Positions 12,624 to 22,226 of a DNA stretch of 64,000 nucleotides are shown piece after piece. Numbering within the stretch: position 1 is the first letter of the stretch; each line of letters starts with the position of its first letter. Where the stretch lies: NCBI GenBank assembly GCA_022482785.1, contig JAKVON010000003.1:62001-126000 (forward strand), read 5' to 3'. This DNA is from Atopobiaceae bacterium (GTDB taxonomy: Bacteria > Actinomycetota > Coriobacteriia > Coriobacteriales > Atopobiaceae). The notes beneath the pieces were generated by a model that did no database searches, had not been told where the DNA came from, and was given only the letters and a program-made list of their open reading frames with translations. Position numbers and translations under genes: made by a program.

Positions 12624-12953
12624 GGAAACCTCCGGCCACCGGTCTCTCCGCAACACCGGGATGAAACTTTCTCTGCGTGCAATCCACCTGGAGATGGGCT
12701 GCATTTTATGAGCGTTTCTTCCCGCCATCCCAGAACCCTCGACTGGATCAGGTGCATCTTCCAGCCGAGACATAACTTCAGTTATTGCTCAGATTAGCGC
12801 CATATCCCCTGTGTGCAGGCGAGATTGCAGATGTTTTTCCTTAAGATTGCCTAAATTCAGGTACCTGCCAACATGGATTCGCAACCCACAAAAGAAGGGC
12901 CGGGCGACCCTTTCCACGATCGCTCGGCCCCGATGCTCGCCTTGCAGCTGAGG
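12624..12953. other. Intergenic region between the two giant surface-protein genes
   Basis: These 330 bases hold the leader of the fibre gene and the terminator of the upstream adhesin gene. Just above the fibre ribosome site, a CCGGT/ACCGG hairpin with an 11-base loop could hinder ribosome access. At 12772-12785 there is an inverted repeat ATAACT-TC-AGTTAT, a possible operator or part of the promoter. I looked for a c-di-GMP riboswitch and found no conserved core. No other gene is visible. Confidence 0.5.
12889..12931 (-). terminator. Rho-independent terminator of the second adhesin gene
   Basis: On the minus strand GGGCCGAGCGA pairs with TCGCCCGGCCC (one mismatch in eleven) and is followed by TTCTTTT. 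It lies about 25 bases past the stop of the adhesin gene at 12954. Confidence 0.85.
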
Positions 12954-15900
12954 CTATACGTTCCGACGCCTGAGCCAAGACCCGATCGCAACGACCGCGA
13001 TACCCGCCAGAACGAAGGCGATCATCGGCAATGCCTGCGTGGAATCACCCGTCTGCGGTGCGGCCGCTGACGCAGTGGGCTCTTGGTTTGGCATAGGCGT
13101 ACCGCCCGTGGACGGCGCAGGCGACGTCGGATTCGAGACGTTCGTCGACACCGTGTTCGTCGTCGTCCCCGTTGCGGACGAAAGCAAACCGCTGGGCTTG
13201 GTCGTCGACGTCGCGTACAGGGCCGTGTTCGAGATGACCGTGCCGTCGGGACAATCGCCCACGGTGACCGTGAGGGAGACCTCGACCGATTCACCCTGCT
13301 TGACACCAGCCGGAATCCACCAGCTCACATAGCTCGTCCCGTCTGAGGACTGGGCCATGGCACCACCCTGCGTCGCCGAGACGAAGGTGGTGTTCGAGGG
13401 GATGACGTCAGTGACGTAGAGGCCGGCGGTTCCGACCGTTCCCGCGTTGGTGACCGTGATCGTATAGGTGAGCTCGTCGGCCGGCTTGGCGCTCGTCTTG
13501 TCGACCGACTTGGTTGCCGATATCTTGCTCTCCCCCGCGAAGTTGGCGGTGTAGGTTGCCGCGGCGTTGAGGCCGCCCACCTTGGCGGGAACGAGCCGGG
13601 CCCCGGTGGAGACGACCGCGCCGGAGGCGTCCGTCCAGCTCACGAAGTGGTAGCCGGGATTCGCGGTTGCGGTGGAGCCCACGGCCGTGCCCGTTGCAGG
13701 CGCGACGACCTCGCTGCCGGGATCGACCGAACCCATCGAGGAATCTGCCGTGACATAGGTGATGGCGACATCGGCGTCCTCGGCGAAGTGCGCCGTGAAG
13801 GTGGCGGCGGCGTAGGTGCCGCCCCTCTTCGCCACGGCGTCCACCTGGGCCTTGGTGAGCGTGGCGCCCGTGGTGGTCGTGGAGTCGAGGCTGTTGGTCC
13901 AGCCCGTGAAGTGGTAGCCGGCCGCGGCGGTGGCCGTGGAGCCCGCGGCGGAGCCGGTCACGGCGCCGAGCGTCTCGCCCGCCGCGGCGTGGCCGTGGAC
14001 CCCGGCGGAGCCGGTCACGGCGCCGAGCGTCTCGCCCGCCGGGGAGACCGAGCCCATAGTGGCGTCGGCCGAGGCGTACGTGATGGTGGCCTGGTCCTCG
14101 GCGAAGTGCGCCGTGAAGGTGGCGGCGGCGTAGGTGCCGCCCCTCTTCGCCACGGCGTCCACCTGGGCCTTGGTGAGCGTGGCGCCCGTGGTGGTCGTGG
14201 AGTCGAGGCTGTTGGTCCAGCCCGTGAAGTGGTAGCCGGCCGCGGCGGTGGCCGTGGAGCCTGCGGCAACGCCGGTGGCGACGCCGAGCGTCTCGCTCAC
14301 AGGGGAGACCGAGCCCTTCATGGCGTCTGCCGAGGCGTAGGAGATGGTGACGGTGTTCTCGGTCCATTGGGCGTAGAGCGTGGTATTGGCAGAAATCGTG
14401 AAGGTCGCCCCGGCCGCGTAGGCCGTGCCCGTGCCGTCTGCCGAGGTGTTCCACCCGGCAAAGACGTAGTTGGTCCTCGCGAGGGGCGTCGGCTGCGGGG
14501 CCGTGGCTCCCGTGTTGCCGAGCACGGTCACCGTCTCGCCTGCGGCGAGCTGGGCCTCGGCTGCGGGCACCGCTCCCGAGGTGGCGTCATTCCCGTCGTA
14601 GGTGAGGGTAACGGGCGTGTAGATGCCGGCGTCAACGCCACTGACGTCGTCGGTGAGGGTGGCGGGGACGCCGCGCTGACTCACGGCGACATCGGTCTTG
14701 TCGGCGGCGAACAGGGTGTCCGTCTGGGCGGAGTAGGTGCTCGTTTTCGTGCCCTCGGGCAGCGTCAGCTCGACGGAGAGGTTGGTATAGGCAATGGAGT
14801 CCTGGCTCGCGTAGGTGGTGGCATCAAATCTGTACGAACCGTCTTCTCCCGTCGTGGTGGTGGCCACGAGGGTCTTCGTCGTGGCGTAATCCTGGTAGAG
14901 CTTGACCGTGGCACCCGACACGCCGGGCTCGGCGGCATCCCTCATGCCATCCCTGCTCGTGTCGTTCCACACCGTGCCGGCGACCACGTTGGGCGAGAAG
15001 CTGAAGGTGCCGATGCGGGCGATATTCTCTTGCGTGCCGTTTTGGGAGTATTTGTTGGAAGCAGAGAGGTAGCACGAGCCCAGGGAGCCGGTTCGAACGG
15101 CGGTGGAGGCGGCTCCGGAGTTCTCGGTGCGCAGTGGCATGACCAGGCTGACCGCATCGGTCTTCGCGATCTTGTCCACGGCGACCTTCACGTTCGTGAC
15201 CGCGGACCAGTCGGTGATCGCACTTCCCGCGACGAAGTTCGCGCCGTCGGTGGAGTAGGTCACGACGGGCGTGGTGGTCCCTTCCTTCGTGCCCGCCGTG
15301 ACGGCGAGAGGCCCGGTGAGGAAGAGGCTCACGTCGTTCGTCCTTCCGTCGACGGCGCCGCCTCTGCTTGGAATCGCGATCGTGGTCTCAAGGCCGTCCA
15401 TGTCGAAGCTGTCGCCCGGCACGAGCAGGATCTTGCTGCTGAGCCCGCCTTCCTGGCTGGGCTTGACCGCCTGCTCGCTCGGCTGGTAGGTCCCGTCGCT
15501 GAGTCCCGGCTGCATGAGCACGCCGCTCGTGGCGTTGGCAGAGGGCGTGACGCTATACCCCTCGACGGGGAGAGCCCAGTGCAGGGAGGTCGTGCCCGCG
15601 TTGGGATAGATACCGAGCGGGTCGTTCTTGCAGTTGTCGTTGCTGTCGTTGACCCAGTCCCAGGTGAACGTGCCGTCAATCGTCTTGTTGCCGGTTCGGT
15701 TGTAGTAGTCGTTTTGCGAGGAGGTGAGCATCCTCGCCTGGATGGCCGTCGTGTAGGTCTTGCCGCTCGCGGGATCGGAGTAGGTGTAGGTCTCGCCCTC
15801 CTTCGTGAGGTCGAGCCAGCTCCCGGAGTCCTCGATGAGCTGCAGGGTGGTGGTGGGCGTCTGGGGCTGCGCGTAGATGTCGAACGTGACCTTCCAGGGG

Positions 15901-18900
15901 GCGAACGACGAGCCGGTCTGGGTCTTCTCGCCCACGTTGTTTGACGGGTTCACCACCTTGAGGTAGCTCGCGCCGCCGATGGTGACGATGGACGAGCTGG
16001 CAGGCTTTCCGTCGACCTCTGCCGTGCCGTCAAGGAACGAGATGTTCTCCTTCGCCGCCTGTGAGAGCTTGAAGTAGAAGGCCTCCCCGCCGCGCGAGTA
16101 GAGCTTGGGGTAGCCCGACGTGCTTGCCGAGAGCGCGACGTCGGCCTCGAGGGTCGTCGTCTCTCCCTGCGTGACGGGCATCGTGATCTTGGTGGTGGGG
16201 TTGTAGGAGCTCCACGTGGTGCTCATGCCGCTCGGAACGATCAGCTCGGCTCCCTTGAGGTTCACCGGCTGGGATATGGGGACGAAATAGCCCCAGTCCT
16301 GGGCCGAATGCTTTGTCGGGGACTCGACGCAGTTGTCGTACCTCACGTTCGCGAAGTTCGTCTTGCTCCCGAAGGCGGCGTTGTCCCCCAACTTGTAATC
16401 GGACAGCTCGGAGGCGCCCCCGGCGTATTGCGCGCCGTAGAACTCCCCGCTCAGCGGATCCTTCGCCATCCTGTTGATGCCCAGCGAGAAGAGCGTCTTG
16501 TCCACGGCGACGCCGTGCTCGCTGCCGTCCCACGTGTTCGAGAGCGAGCCGATGTCGAGCGAGGCTGGGCCCGTGAGCTTGACCCCGTAGATCACCTGGT
16601 CGGCGGGAATGCCCGCGGCGGCATACAGGTCGTAGGTCGACCCTCCCGAGAGGTTGGTGGCCGTGTAGGAGTGGGACGAGGCCCCCGTCTGCAGGTTGCC
16701 GCCCGCCTTGAACTCGGCGGCGCTCATGGTGGTGACGGTCGCCGTCCAGCCCGCACCCATGACCGGCCTCATGCTGAGCCTGCCGTTCGTGAAGTACCCC
16801 ACTCCGAACTGGGCGGTGTAGGCCCAGCTCATGCTGAGCACGGGGTTCTTCAGAGTGCTGAGCACGCCCGTGCTCTTCTGCACCGTTCCGGAGGAGTCCT
16901 TCACGTCGCCCAGGAAGTCGTCGGTCACCTTGAGGGCGAAGCCCTCCCCGCCGTCGGCGTTGTCTCCGTACTGCCCGTCGTAGTAGTTGCCCGTCTTCAT
17001 CGCGCCGCACCACCACGAGGGGCAGGACTCGCCGTCCACGTAGATGTAGTTGGTCTTCGTGTCCGTCTCCTCGGCGGCGCCCGCCGGCTTGGTGTCGATC
17101 GTGTAGGTGATGGGCAGCATCGTGCCGTTGGGAACGGCGGGATCGGTCGAGAACGCGAGGTATGACATGCTCGCCGCAGCATAGGCGAACTTCGAGTAGA
17201 CGACGGAGACCTTGGTGAGGTGCTCGTCTGCGGCGAGTGGCGACGGCATGACCGAGCTGAGCGAGAAACTCGAGCGAACGCCGGTCCCAACGGTCTGCTG
17301 CGAGAGGTCGACCGTGACGCCCTTGGGCTGCTTGTTGGTGAAGTAGGTGACCGAGCCGATCTTCTGCGTGGTCATCGTATGGGTCAGGTCGCTCTTGGTC
17401 GTTGTCGCCGTGTTATCGGGGTCGAACGATTCGCTCGCAGACGAGTCGCCGGTGATCTTCAGGTCGGTGGGAAAGATCCTGGAGTCGAAGCTCGCGGTTA
17501 TCGTCGTGGGACTGCCATCCGAGGCCGGGATGTCGTAGTTGTTGCCGGAGATGCCTACCGGGATCCTGACATTCTCGAACCACGCGAGAGTGGTGAGGTG
17601 TTTGTATTGGTCGTTCGCATCCCCGAGAACGTGCGATCCTCCGCCCGGAGCAATCTGCTTGAGAACGGACGAGCCGTTCACCTGTGGGAGGTTGTTGAAT
17701 CCCACCGTCTCGCCAACCAGGTTCGTGTAATCCACCGTCATCGTGGGCTTTTGGTCGATCTTCGTGCCGTCACCCATGGTCACCGTTGCGTTGACGGGAT
17801 ATGTGGCCTGGGCAGGGAGGAGCGTCGTGGGGTCTTGGTTCTTCTGGCTCCACTTCGCGTCGTCGGCCTTGAGATGAAAACGGCCGATCACACGCCTCAC
17901 GGTGGCGTTGGAGTAATCGTCCGACCAGGAAACGGTCGCGGTCCTCTTGTCCTGGCTGATGCTCGCGGTGGCTGTGGCCGACAGGTTGACGACACCAGTG
18001 CCGGTGGCAGCGGTCCAGTCGAGCCAGGTGAATCCATCCGGCGCCGTGAGGGTGACGCTCGTGGCCTTTACCAGGCCGTAGGAATAGACGTCGGGCAGGG
18101 CGTACGAAACCCAGAGCGAGGGAGTCGTCCCGTTCTCGGCCTTTCCGTGCTCGGTAATGTACAGGCCGCTTAGGTACGACGAACTGAGCGGCCTAGAGGA
18201 CAGGGAGCTCCGCTCTGAGGCTGGCGAGAAGCACGCCGTCACCCCCGTGTAATTGTTCAACGAATAGGCGACGCCCGCGGTGGCCGTCGCCCCGCTGCCG
18301 TTGCTCGTCGTCGCGACGAAATCCGTGCTCGCGGGGATGGCGGTGGTGCCGTTGGGCGTCCAGGTGCCGTTGCGCTCGGCGTTGGCGCGGGTGTCATCGA
18401 TGCTCGACCTGTTGAGAACCACCGCGAAGCTCAGGGTGGTGGTGTTGGAGGTCGCGGGGAACTCGAGGGTGATCTTGTTGTTCATCGCGTTCGCGTTGTT
18501 GGTGACGTCGTTCTCGGCCGCCTTGATCTCGTAGTTCTCGGTCTTCGTGCCAACGGGATAGTTGGTGGTGTCCAGGCTGTAGTAGTCGGGCAGCGTGACC
18601 GTGACCGTGCTCGGGGCATCGGAGGTGCCCGGCGTATAGGTGATGTTGGGATAGACCGTCTCGTTCTCGCCGAGGACGAGGGCCGAGAGGTCGACGGCAC
18701 TTCCCTTCGCGTCCTTGATGGCGATGGAGAGCGACGGGGTCCCCGTGCCCTGCGTGGTGATCACGGGAGACGAGGAGGAGGCGGGAGCGGCGGCAGGGGA
18801 TGCCGGGGCGCCGGCGCCGTCCTGCGTAGACCCCTTCTCGGCGACGCTCTCGCACGTGGCAGGAGCGGCCGAACCAGAAGCGACGGATTCCGCGGCGGGA

Positions 18901-19166
18901 GCTGGCTGCTCAGAGACAGGGGACTCTGCCTGGGGCGACGCGGGCGTCGTCTGCTCGACCGTCGCCGGAGACGAAGACGATGAGACCGCATCGGCGAAGG
19001 CCCCCTGCGGCATGAGACCCATCGTCAGCGCGACCGCGAGGAGGATCGAGAACGCACGTCTCGCCGCCGCAAACGAGACCAGCGAGCCCATCCTGGAGGA
19101 GTCGCCCGTCACGGTGACGTCCGCCTCGCCCATCGTGTCGGCGTTCATGTTGCTCCCCATCCCCAT
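12954..19166 (-). CDS. Giant multi-domain cell-wall-anchored adhesin (SdrD-like, InlB-like and DUF11-like modules)
   Basis: About 2,070 residues. The N-terminus has a long charged stretch, then a signal-type hydrophobic segment ending QGAFADA, followed by a Ser/Ala/Pro linker. Roughly 1,100 residues of unrecognised adhesin-like sequence follow. Then come a Cna-B/SdrD-like module (VAGTVWNDTSRDG), an InlB-type module (FAGWNTSADGTGTAYAAG), four repeats of about 87 residues with YHFTGWT, a DUF11-like module (ISATKSVDKTSAKPADELTY) and APQTGD plus a membrane anchor. I place the start at 19166 (MGMGSNMNAD) because the longer frame adds 46 residues of atypical sequence; the ribosome site is weak. It precedes the fibre gene in the same orientation and has its own terminator. 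The repeats include a slipped 57-base duplication, described separately. Confidence 0.9.
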   Translation of the reverse strand: MGMGSNMNADTMGEADVTVTGDSSRMGSLVSFAAARRAFSILLAVALTMGLMPQGAFADAVSSSSSPATVEQTTPASPQAESPVSEQPAPAAESVASGSAAPATCESVAEKGSTQDGAGAPASPAAAPASSSSPVITTQGTGTPSLSIAIKDAKGSAVDLSALVLGENETVYPNITYTPGTSDAPSTVTVTLPDYYSLDTTNYPVGTKTENYEIKAAENDVTNNANAMNNKITLEFPATSNTTTLSFAVVLNRSSIDDTRANAERNGTWTPNGTTAIPASTDFVATTSNGSGATATAGVAYSLNNYTGVTACFSPASERSSLSSRPLSSSYLSGLYITEHGKAENGTTPSLWVSYALPDVYSYGLVKATSVTLTAPDGFTWLDWTAATGTGVVNLSATATASISQDKRTATVSWSDDYSNATVRRVIGRFHLKADDAKWSQKNQDPTTLLPAQATYPVNATVTMGDGTKIDQKPTMTVDYTNLVGETVGFNNLPQVNGSSVLKQIAPGGGSHVLGDANDQYKHLTTLAWFENVRIPVGISGNNYDIPASDGSPTTITASFDSRIFPTDLKITGDSSASESFDPDNTATTTKSDLTHTMTTQKIGSVTYFTNKQPKGVTVDLSQQTVGTGVRSSFSLSSVMPSPLAADEHLTKVSVVYSKFAYAAASMSYLAFSTDPAVPNGTMLPITYTIDTKPAGAAEETDTKTNYIYVDGESCPSWWCGAMKTGNYYDGQYGDNADGGEGFALKVTDDFLGDVKDSSGTVQKSTGVLSTLKNPVLSMSWAYTAQFGVGYFTNGRLSMRPVMGAGWTATVTTMSAAEFKAGGNLQTGASSHSYTATNLSGGSTYDLYAAAGIPADQVIYGVKLTGPASLDIGSLSNTWDGSEHGVAVDKTLFSLGINRMAKDPLSGEFYGAQYAGGASELSDYKLGDNAAFGSKTNFANVRYDNCVESPTKHSAQDWGYFVPISQPVNLKGAELIVPSGMSTTWSSYNPTTKITMPVTQGETTTLEADVALSASTSGYPKLYSRGGEAFYFKLSQAAKENISFLDGTAEVDGKPASSSIVTIGGASYLKVVNPSNNVGEKTQTGSSFAPWKVTFDIYAQPQTPTTTLQLIEDSGSWLDLTKEGETYTYSDPASGKTYTTAIQARMLTSSQNDYYNRTGNKTIDGTFTWDWVNDSNDNCKNDPLGIYPNAGTTSLHWALPVEGYSVTPSANATSGVLMQPGLSDGTYQPSEQAVKPSQEGGLSSKILLVPGDSFDMDGLETTIAIPSRGGAVDGRTNDVSLFLTGPLAVTAGTKEGTTTPVVTYSTDGANFVAGSAITDWSAVTNVKVAVDKIAKTDAVSLVMPLRTENSGAASTAVRTGSLGSCYLSASNKYSQNGTQENIARIGTFSFSPNVVAGTVWNDTSRDGMRDAAEPGVSGATVKLYQDYATTKTLVATTTTGEDGSYRFDATTYASQDSIAYTNLSVELTLPEGTKTSTYSAQTDTLFAADKTDVAVSQRGVPATLTDDVSGVDAGIYTPVTLTYDGNDATSGAVPAAEAQLAAGETVTVLGNTGATAPQPTPLARTNYVFAGWNTSADGTGTAYAAGATFTISANTTLYAQWTENTVTISYASADAMKGSVSPVSETLGVATGVAAGSTATAAAGYHFTGWTNSLDSTTTTGATLTKAQVDAVAKRGGTYAAATFTAHFAEDQATITYASADATMGSVSPAGETLGAVTGSAGVHGHAAAGETLGAVTGSAAGSTATAAAGYHFTGWTNSLDSTTTTGATLTKAQVDAVAKRGGTYAAATFTAHFAEDADVAITYVTADSSMGSVDPGSEVVAPATGTAVGSTATANPGYHFVSWTDASGAVVSTGARLVPAKVGGLNAAATYTANFAGESKISATKSVDKTSAKPADELTYTITVTNAGTVGTAGLYVTDVIPSNTTFVSATQGGAMAQSSDGTSYVSWWIPAGVKQGESVEVSLTVTVGDCPDGTVISNTALYATSTTKPSGLLSSATGTTTNTVSTNVSNPTSPAPSTGGTPMPNQEPTASAAAPQTGDSTQALPMIAFVLAGIAVVAIGSWLRRRNV
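13776..13943. repeat. 168-bp perfect direct repeat, copy 1 (copy 2 at 14094-14261)
   Basis: Within the adhesin gene, 13776-13943 recurs without a visible mismatch at 14094-14261, an offset of 318 bases (106 codons). It encodes the GYHFTGWTNSLDSTTTTG part of adjacent repeats. Such identity favours recombination, copy-number change and assembly collapse. Confidence 0.88.
13932..14041. repeat. Imperfect tandem duplication adding 57 bp inside an adhesin repeat
   Basis: Two adjoining units begin GGCCGTGGA at 13932 and 13991 and share GAGCCGGTCACGGCGCCGAG. The second unit lacks two bases near its start, so part of it is read in another frame: GSAGVHGHAA appears where the parent unit gives GSAAGSTATAA. 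The net insertion is 19 codons and the gene stays open. Confidence 0.8.
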
Positions 19167-19283
19167 ATTTAATTCTCTTTTACGCTGCCCGTGCCTGCCA
19201 GCACGTGACCAAAGCTCCTTGCAACACGAGCCTCCCCACGCACACGCCCCAACGCGTCGAACGGCGGCTCTCCGCATCTCCTT

Positions 19284-19302
19284 GCTAGCACGATGTGCTA
19301 GC
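19284..19302. promoter_or_regulatory. Perfect palindrome, possible operator upstream of the adhesin gene
   Basis: GCTAGCAC-GAT-GTGCTAGC has eight-base perfect arms. The sequence also contains a tandem 12-mer TGCTAGCACGAT (19283-19294 and 19296-19307). It lies about 120 bases upstream of the adhesin start. A dimeric regulator site is the simplest reading. Confidence 0.5.
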
Positions 19303-19506
19303 ACGATGGTTCGAACGGCCAGATGGTATTCTCGATGCTATCGGAGACCTGTGGGCCGTTAGTCTGTCGTTCGGACACGACCGGCGGTTGTCAGGGCACC
19401 AACGACGTACCCGAGGGTTTCCTTGTCCCTTGAGTTCAGAATTGCATGATCCGGGAGGCGCGACGCCGCCTCGCCCCTTCGCCGAGGGCCGAGCGGGGCG
19501 AGCGCG

Positions 19507-19590
19507 TCACTCCATCGTGCGGCGCAGGGCGTCGCGCCAGCCGGCCAGCAGCCGCTCGCGCGTGGCGCCCGGGACGTGTGGCTCATTCTT
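19507..19590 (-). pseudogene. Possible remnant of a glycerol kinase 3' end
   Basis: Read on the minus strand, 28 codons before a stop give EPHVPGATRERLLAGWRDAL followed by RRTME. This resembles the C-terminal tail of glycerol kinases (pattern R-E-x-L-x-A-G-W-x-x-A-x-x-R-T). Upstream codons in the same frame carry nothing recognisable, so if real it is a decayed 3' fragment. The match is short and could be chance. Confidence 0.3.
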
Positions 19591-20187
19591 GACGAGATGC
19601 CGTTCTTCATTGTTGTTCTCCCCGAGTCTCGAGGTGTTCGTGACCGCTGTAGCCCTTTGGTGCAGATTCGGTGACGCCATGCGCATGATCCCTGCTCCTC
19701 ACGGGCACAAATTGCTGCTTTTTACTGGCATTTCTCCGTGCGTTCCGAGTGCCCGTGACGTTCAAACCACCTCGCCCAAAATTGAAGGGACAGCGGCTTT
19801 GTACGGTACGAACCGCATATCTGCCGATGTAGCTACTCATGGGCCAACCTGCCATGTGTGCAGCTCAACATAGAATTATTAGGGGATATGAGGCAAAAAC
19901 TGATAAGCTCCGTGGTGTCCCATGCCTGTGAACTATCCATAACAAATGTGATTCTTGTCTGAACATAATAACGTCATGTGGTGCGTTTTACGTCGCATTC
20001 CAAAGAAGCCTGAATAAATTATTTATATGACAGCTGCACCTCGAGGCTCGTTGCAAACACACGCTTCCGAGGACCTTGACGGCTGCCCCATGCTCCCCGC
20101 TTGCGGTACCCTTGGTGGGTTGAAATCACCGCCGGCCCCATCCGACAGCCCGGCGTCATCCGTTTCGCCCTCGGGAGAGAGACCCTC

Positions 20188-21301
20188 ATGACCAGCGACG
20201 CATCCAGCACCTCCATCCACGACATCGACACCGTCGCCCTCGACGACGAGACCTCCGAGCTCGTGGTCATCGACCAGACGCTCCTGCCCAACCAGGTGGT
20301 GCTCGAGCGTCTCACCACCCGCGAGGAGGCCTGGCGTGCCATCAAGCGCCTCGAGGTGCGCGGTGCGCCGGCCATCGGGGTCTCCGCCGCCATGGCCCTC
20401 TACCTGGACGCGAAGCGCTTCCTCGCCCAGAACCCAACTGCCACCGTGGCCGCCCTCGAGGCGCGCATCGCCGATACCCACGCCTACCTCGACTCCTCGC
20501 GTCCCACGGCCGTGAACCTCTCCTGGGCCACGGCCCGCATGCACGAGGTCGCCCGCGCCGTCGAATCCAAGGGGAACGCAACGGCAGCATCGGTTGTCTC
20601 GGCACTGCTCGACGAGGCACGTGCCGTGCGCGACGAGGACATCCGCGTCTGCCGCGCCATCGGCGAGCATGGCGTCGAGCTGGTGCGAGACGGCGACGGG
20701 ATCGTCACCCACTGCAACGCCGGGAAGCTCTGCGCCGTCCGCTACGGCACCGCCACCGCTCCCATCTACGTGGGCCAGGAGCGCGGCCTCACGTTCCACG
20801 TGTTCTGCGACGAGACGCGGCCCCTGCTCCAGGGCGCGCGCCTCACGGCCTACGAGCTCATGGCCTCGGGGGTCGACACCACCCTCGAGTGCGACGGCAT
20901 GAGCCAGAGCCTCATGGCGACGGGCCAGGTGCAGGCCGCGTTCGTAGGATGCGACCGCGTGGCCGCCAACGGCGACGTCGCGAACAAGATCGGCACCTCC
21001 ATGCTGGCCTTGGCCTGCGCGCGCCACGACGTCCCGCTCTATGTGTGCGCCCCCACGGCCACCATCGACCTCGCCTGCCCCACCGGGGCAGACATCCCCA
21101 TCGAGCAGCGCGCGCCCGAGGAGGTCACCGAGATGTGGTATGCGAGCCGCATGGCCCCCTGAGGGCGTCAAGGTGTACAACCCGGCCTTCGACGTCACCC
21201 AGGCGGACCTGGTCGCCGGCATCGTCACGGAGTTCGGCGTCGCCCGCGCCCCCTACGGGGAGTCGCTTGCCGCCATCTTCGACAGGAAGGCGCACCGATG
21301 A
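20188..21301 (+). CDS. mtnA: Methylthioribose-1-phosphate isomerase, with a frameshift near the 3' end
   Basis: The protein has the MtnA hallmarks: [14 protein letters not shown], the THCNAG motif with the catalytic cysteine, GQERGLT and [10 protein letters not shown] with the catalytic aspartate. It isomerises 5-methylthioribose-1-phosphate to the ribulose form in methionine salvage. ATG 20188 follows GGGAGAG. The long ORF stops at 21162 after SRMAP, but the next frame continues [12 protein letters not shown] to RKAHR, exactly the expected family end. Removing one C from the run GGCCCCCTGAG near 21155 restores 370 residues. The restored stop overlaps the next start as ATGA at 21298, supporting the correction and translational coupling. 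No other salvage genes are visible nearby. Confidence 0.92.
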
Positions 21302-22137
21302 GCGACGCCCCCGCAGGCCAGGACTCCCAGCAGGTGGAGTCGATCAACTTCGACGGGATCTCGGCCCGGGTGTTCCGCTCCGCCAGCCCCGACCTCTACG
21401 TGGCGCTCGAGCCGCCCGAGGCGCGGCCCTTCGTCGTCGCCAACAACGACGAGAAGCCCGACGACATCGTCTCGTTCGTGACCGAGCGTCTGGGCCTCAT
21501 CCGAGAGATGCGCGCCGACATGGCCAAGCACTTCTCGAAGACGAAGTCGCTCGAGTGCCGCTACCAGACGGGAGACGTGGCCTACGTGCTCGGCCGCCCC
21601 TTCATGCTGCGGGTGTTTCCCACGAGCAGCGGCCGCAAGCTTCGCCACGCCGCGCGTGGCCGCGCCAACACCACGGCCTCCGTCCACACCGACGTGAGCC
21701 TCGTCGACCTGTTCGTGATCCAGACGGGAAACTACGACCAGCGCCGCCTCGCCTTCACGAGCTGGGCCTCGGGCATCTTCGCCCAGAACGCGCAGTCGAT
21801 CGTCGACCAGGCGGCAGGCATGGCCGGGATCGTCGACGCCCTCCCCGGGCCGGTGCGGGTGCGTCCCATGCGCTCGAAGCTGTTCAGGCTCGACGGCGCG
21901 CGGCGGACCGTCTGGGCGAGCGACGACCTCATCCCCTACCCCGCCGTCTGCGTGGGCTACGCGTTCATGTCCGCGATGGCCCGGGAGCTCGTCCCGGCCG
22001 CCCCCGAAGGCGCGTCGCAGCAGGAGCGCGACGCGGTCAGGGCCGAGCGCGAGGCCCTCGTCGCCAAGGGGTGCCCGGGCTGGCAGCGCGCCAGGCTCAT
22101 CATGGAGGCGGAGGACTCGCCCTACAAGAGGCAGTAG
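21298..22137 (+). CDS. YgjP/DUF45-like protein lacking an HExxH motif
   Basis: The 279-residue soluble protein has no signal peptide or membrane segment. The layout [32 protein letters not shown], a basic stretch and a central helical part resembles the N-terminal half of YgjP-type metallopeptidase-fold proteins. However, I see no HExxH zinc motif, so peptidase activity is doubtful. The start overlaps the corrected mtnA stop by four bases, suggesting coupling. The C-terminal third ([20 protein letters not shown]) is not recognised. The family assignment is tentative; function unknown. Confidence 0.65.
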   Translation: MSDAPAGQDSQQVESINFDGISARVFRSASPDLYVALEPPEARPFVVANNDEKPDDIVSFVTERLGLIREMRADMAKHFSKTKSLECRYQTGDVAYVLGRPFMLRVFPTSSGRKLRHAARGRANTTASVHTDVSLVDLFVIQTGNYDQRRLAFTSWASGIFAQNAQSIVDQAAGMAGIVDALPGPVRVRPMRSKLFRLDGARRTVWASDDLIPYPAVCVGYAFMSAMARELVPAAPEGASQQERDAVRAEREALVAKGCPGWQRARLIMEAEDSPYKRQ

Positions 22138-22169
22138 GGGCGGCCGGCGCCTGGCGCGCACGCGAAGAA

Positions 22170-22203
22170 GAGCCGGCCCGCGGACGAATCCACGGGCCGG
22201 CTC
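22170..22203 (-). terminator. Strong hairpin terminator between convergent genes
   Basis: A perfect 11-base stem GAGCCGGCCCG/CGGGCCGGCTC with a 12-base loop. On the minus strand it is followed by TTCTTC, so it best serves the radical SAM gene ending at 22227. The plus-strand side has no T-run but the stem may still act on the gene ending at 22137. Confidence 0.75.
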
Positions 22204-22226
22204 GGGGCATGCCTCTTGTGGCGGGA

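Larger units (their letters stand above)
19167..20187. other. Gene-poor 1-kb region between the adhesin and mtnA
   Basis: No intact gene is convincing here. Seen are a palindrome at 19284-19302, a short glpK-like remnant near 19507-19590 and a noticeably AT-richer stretch at about 19860-20040 that probably carries promoter sequences for mtnA. The listed ORFs (for example 19295-19873) have no recognisable domain. Confidence 0.5.

Noticed and set aside
12624-12790. c-di-GMP riboswitch in the fibre leader
   Set aside because: Although two diguanylate cyclases are encoded nearby, the leader lacks the conserved GEMM core and tetraloop-receptor pattern.
13647-15944. Plus-strand ORF of 765 residues opposite the adhesin
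   Set aside because: Antisense shadow of low-complexity composition; the minus-strand adhesin has signal peptide, domains and anchor.
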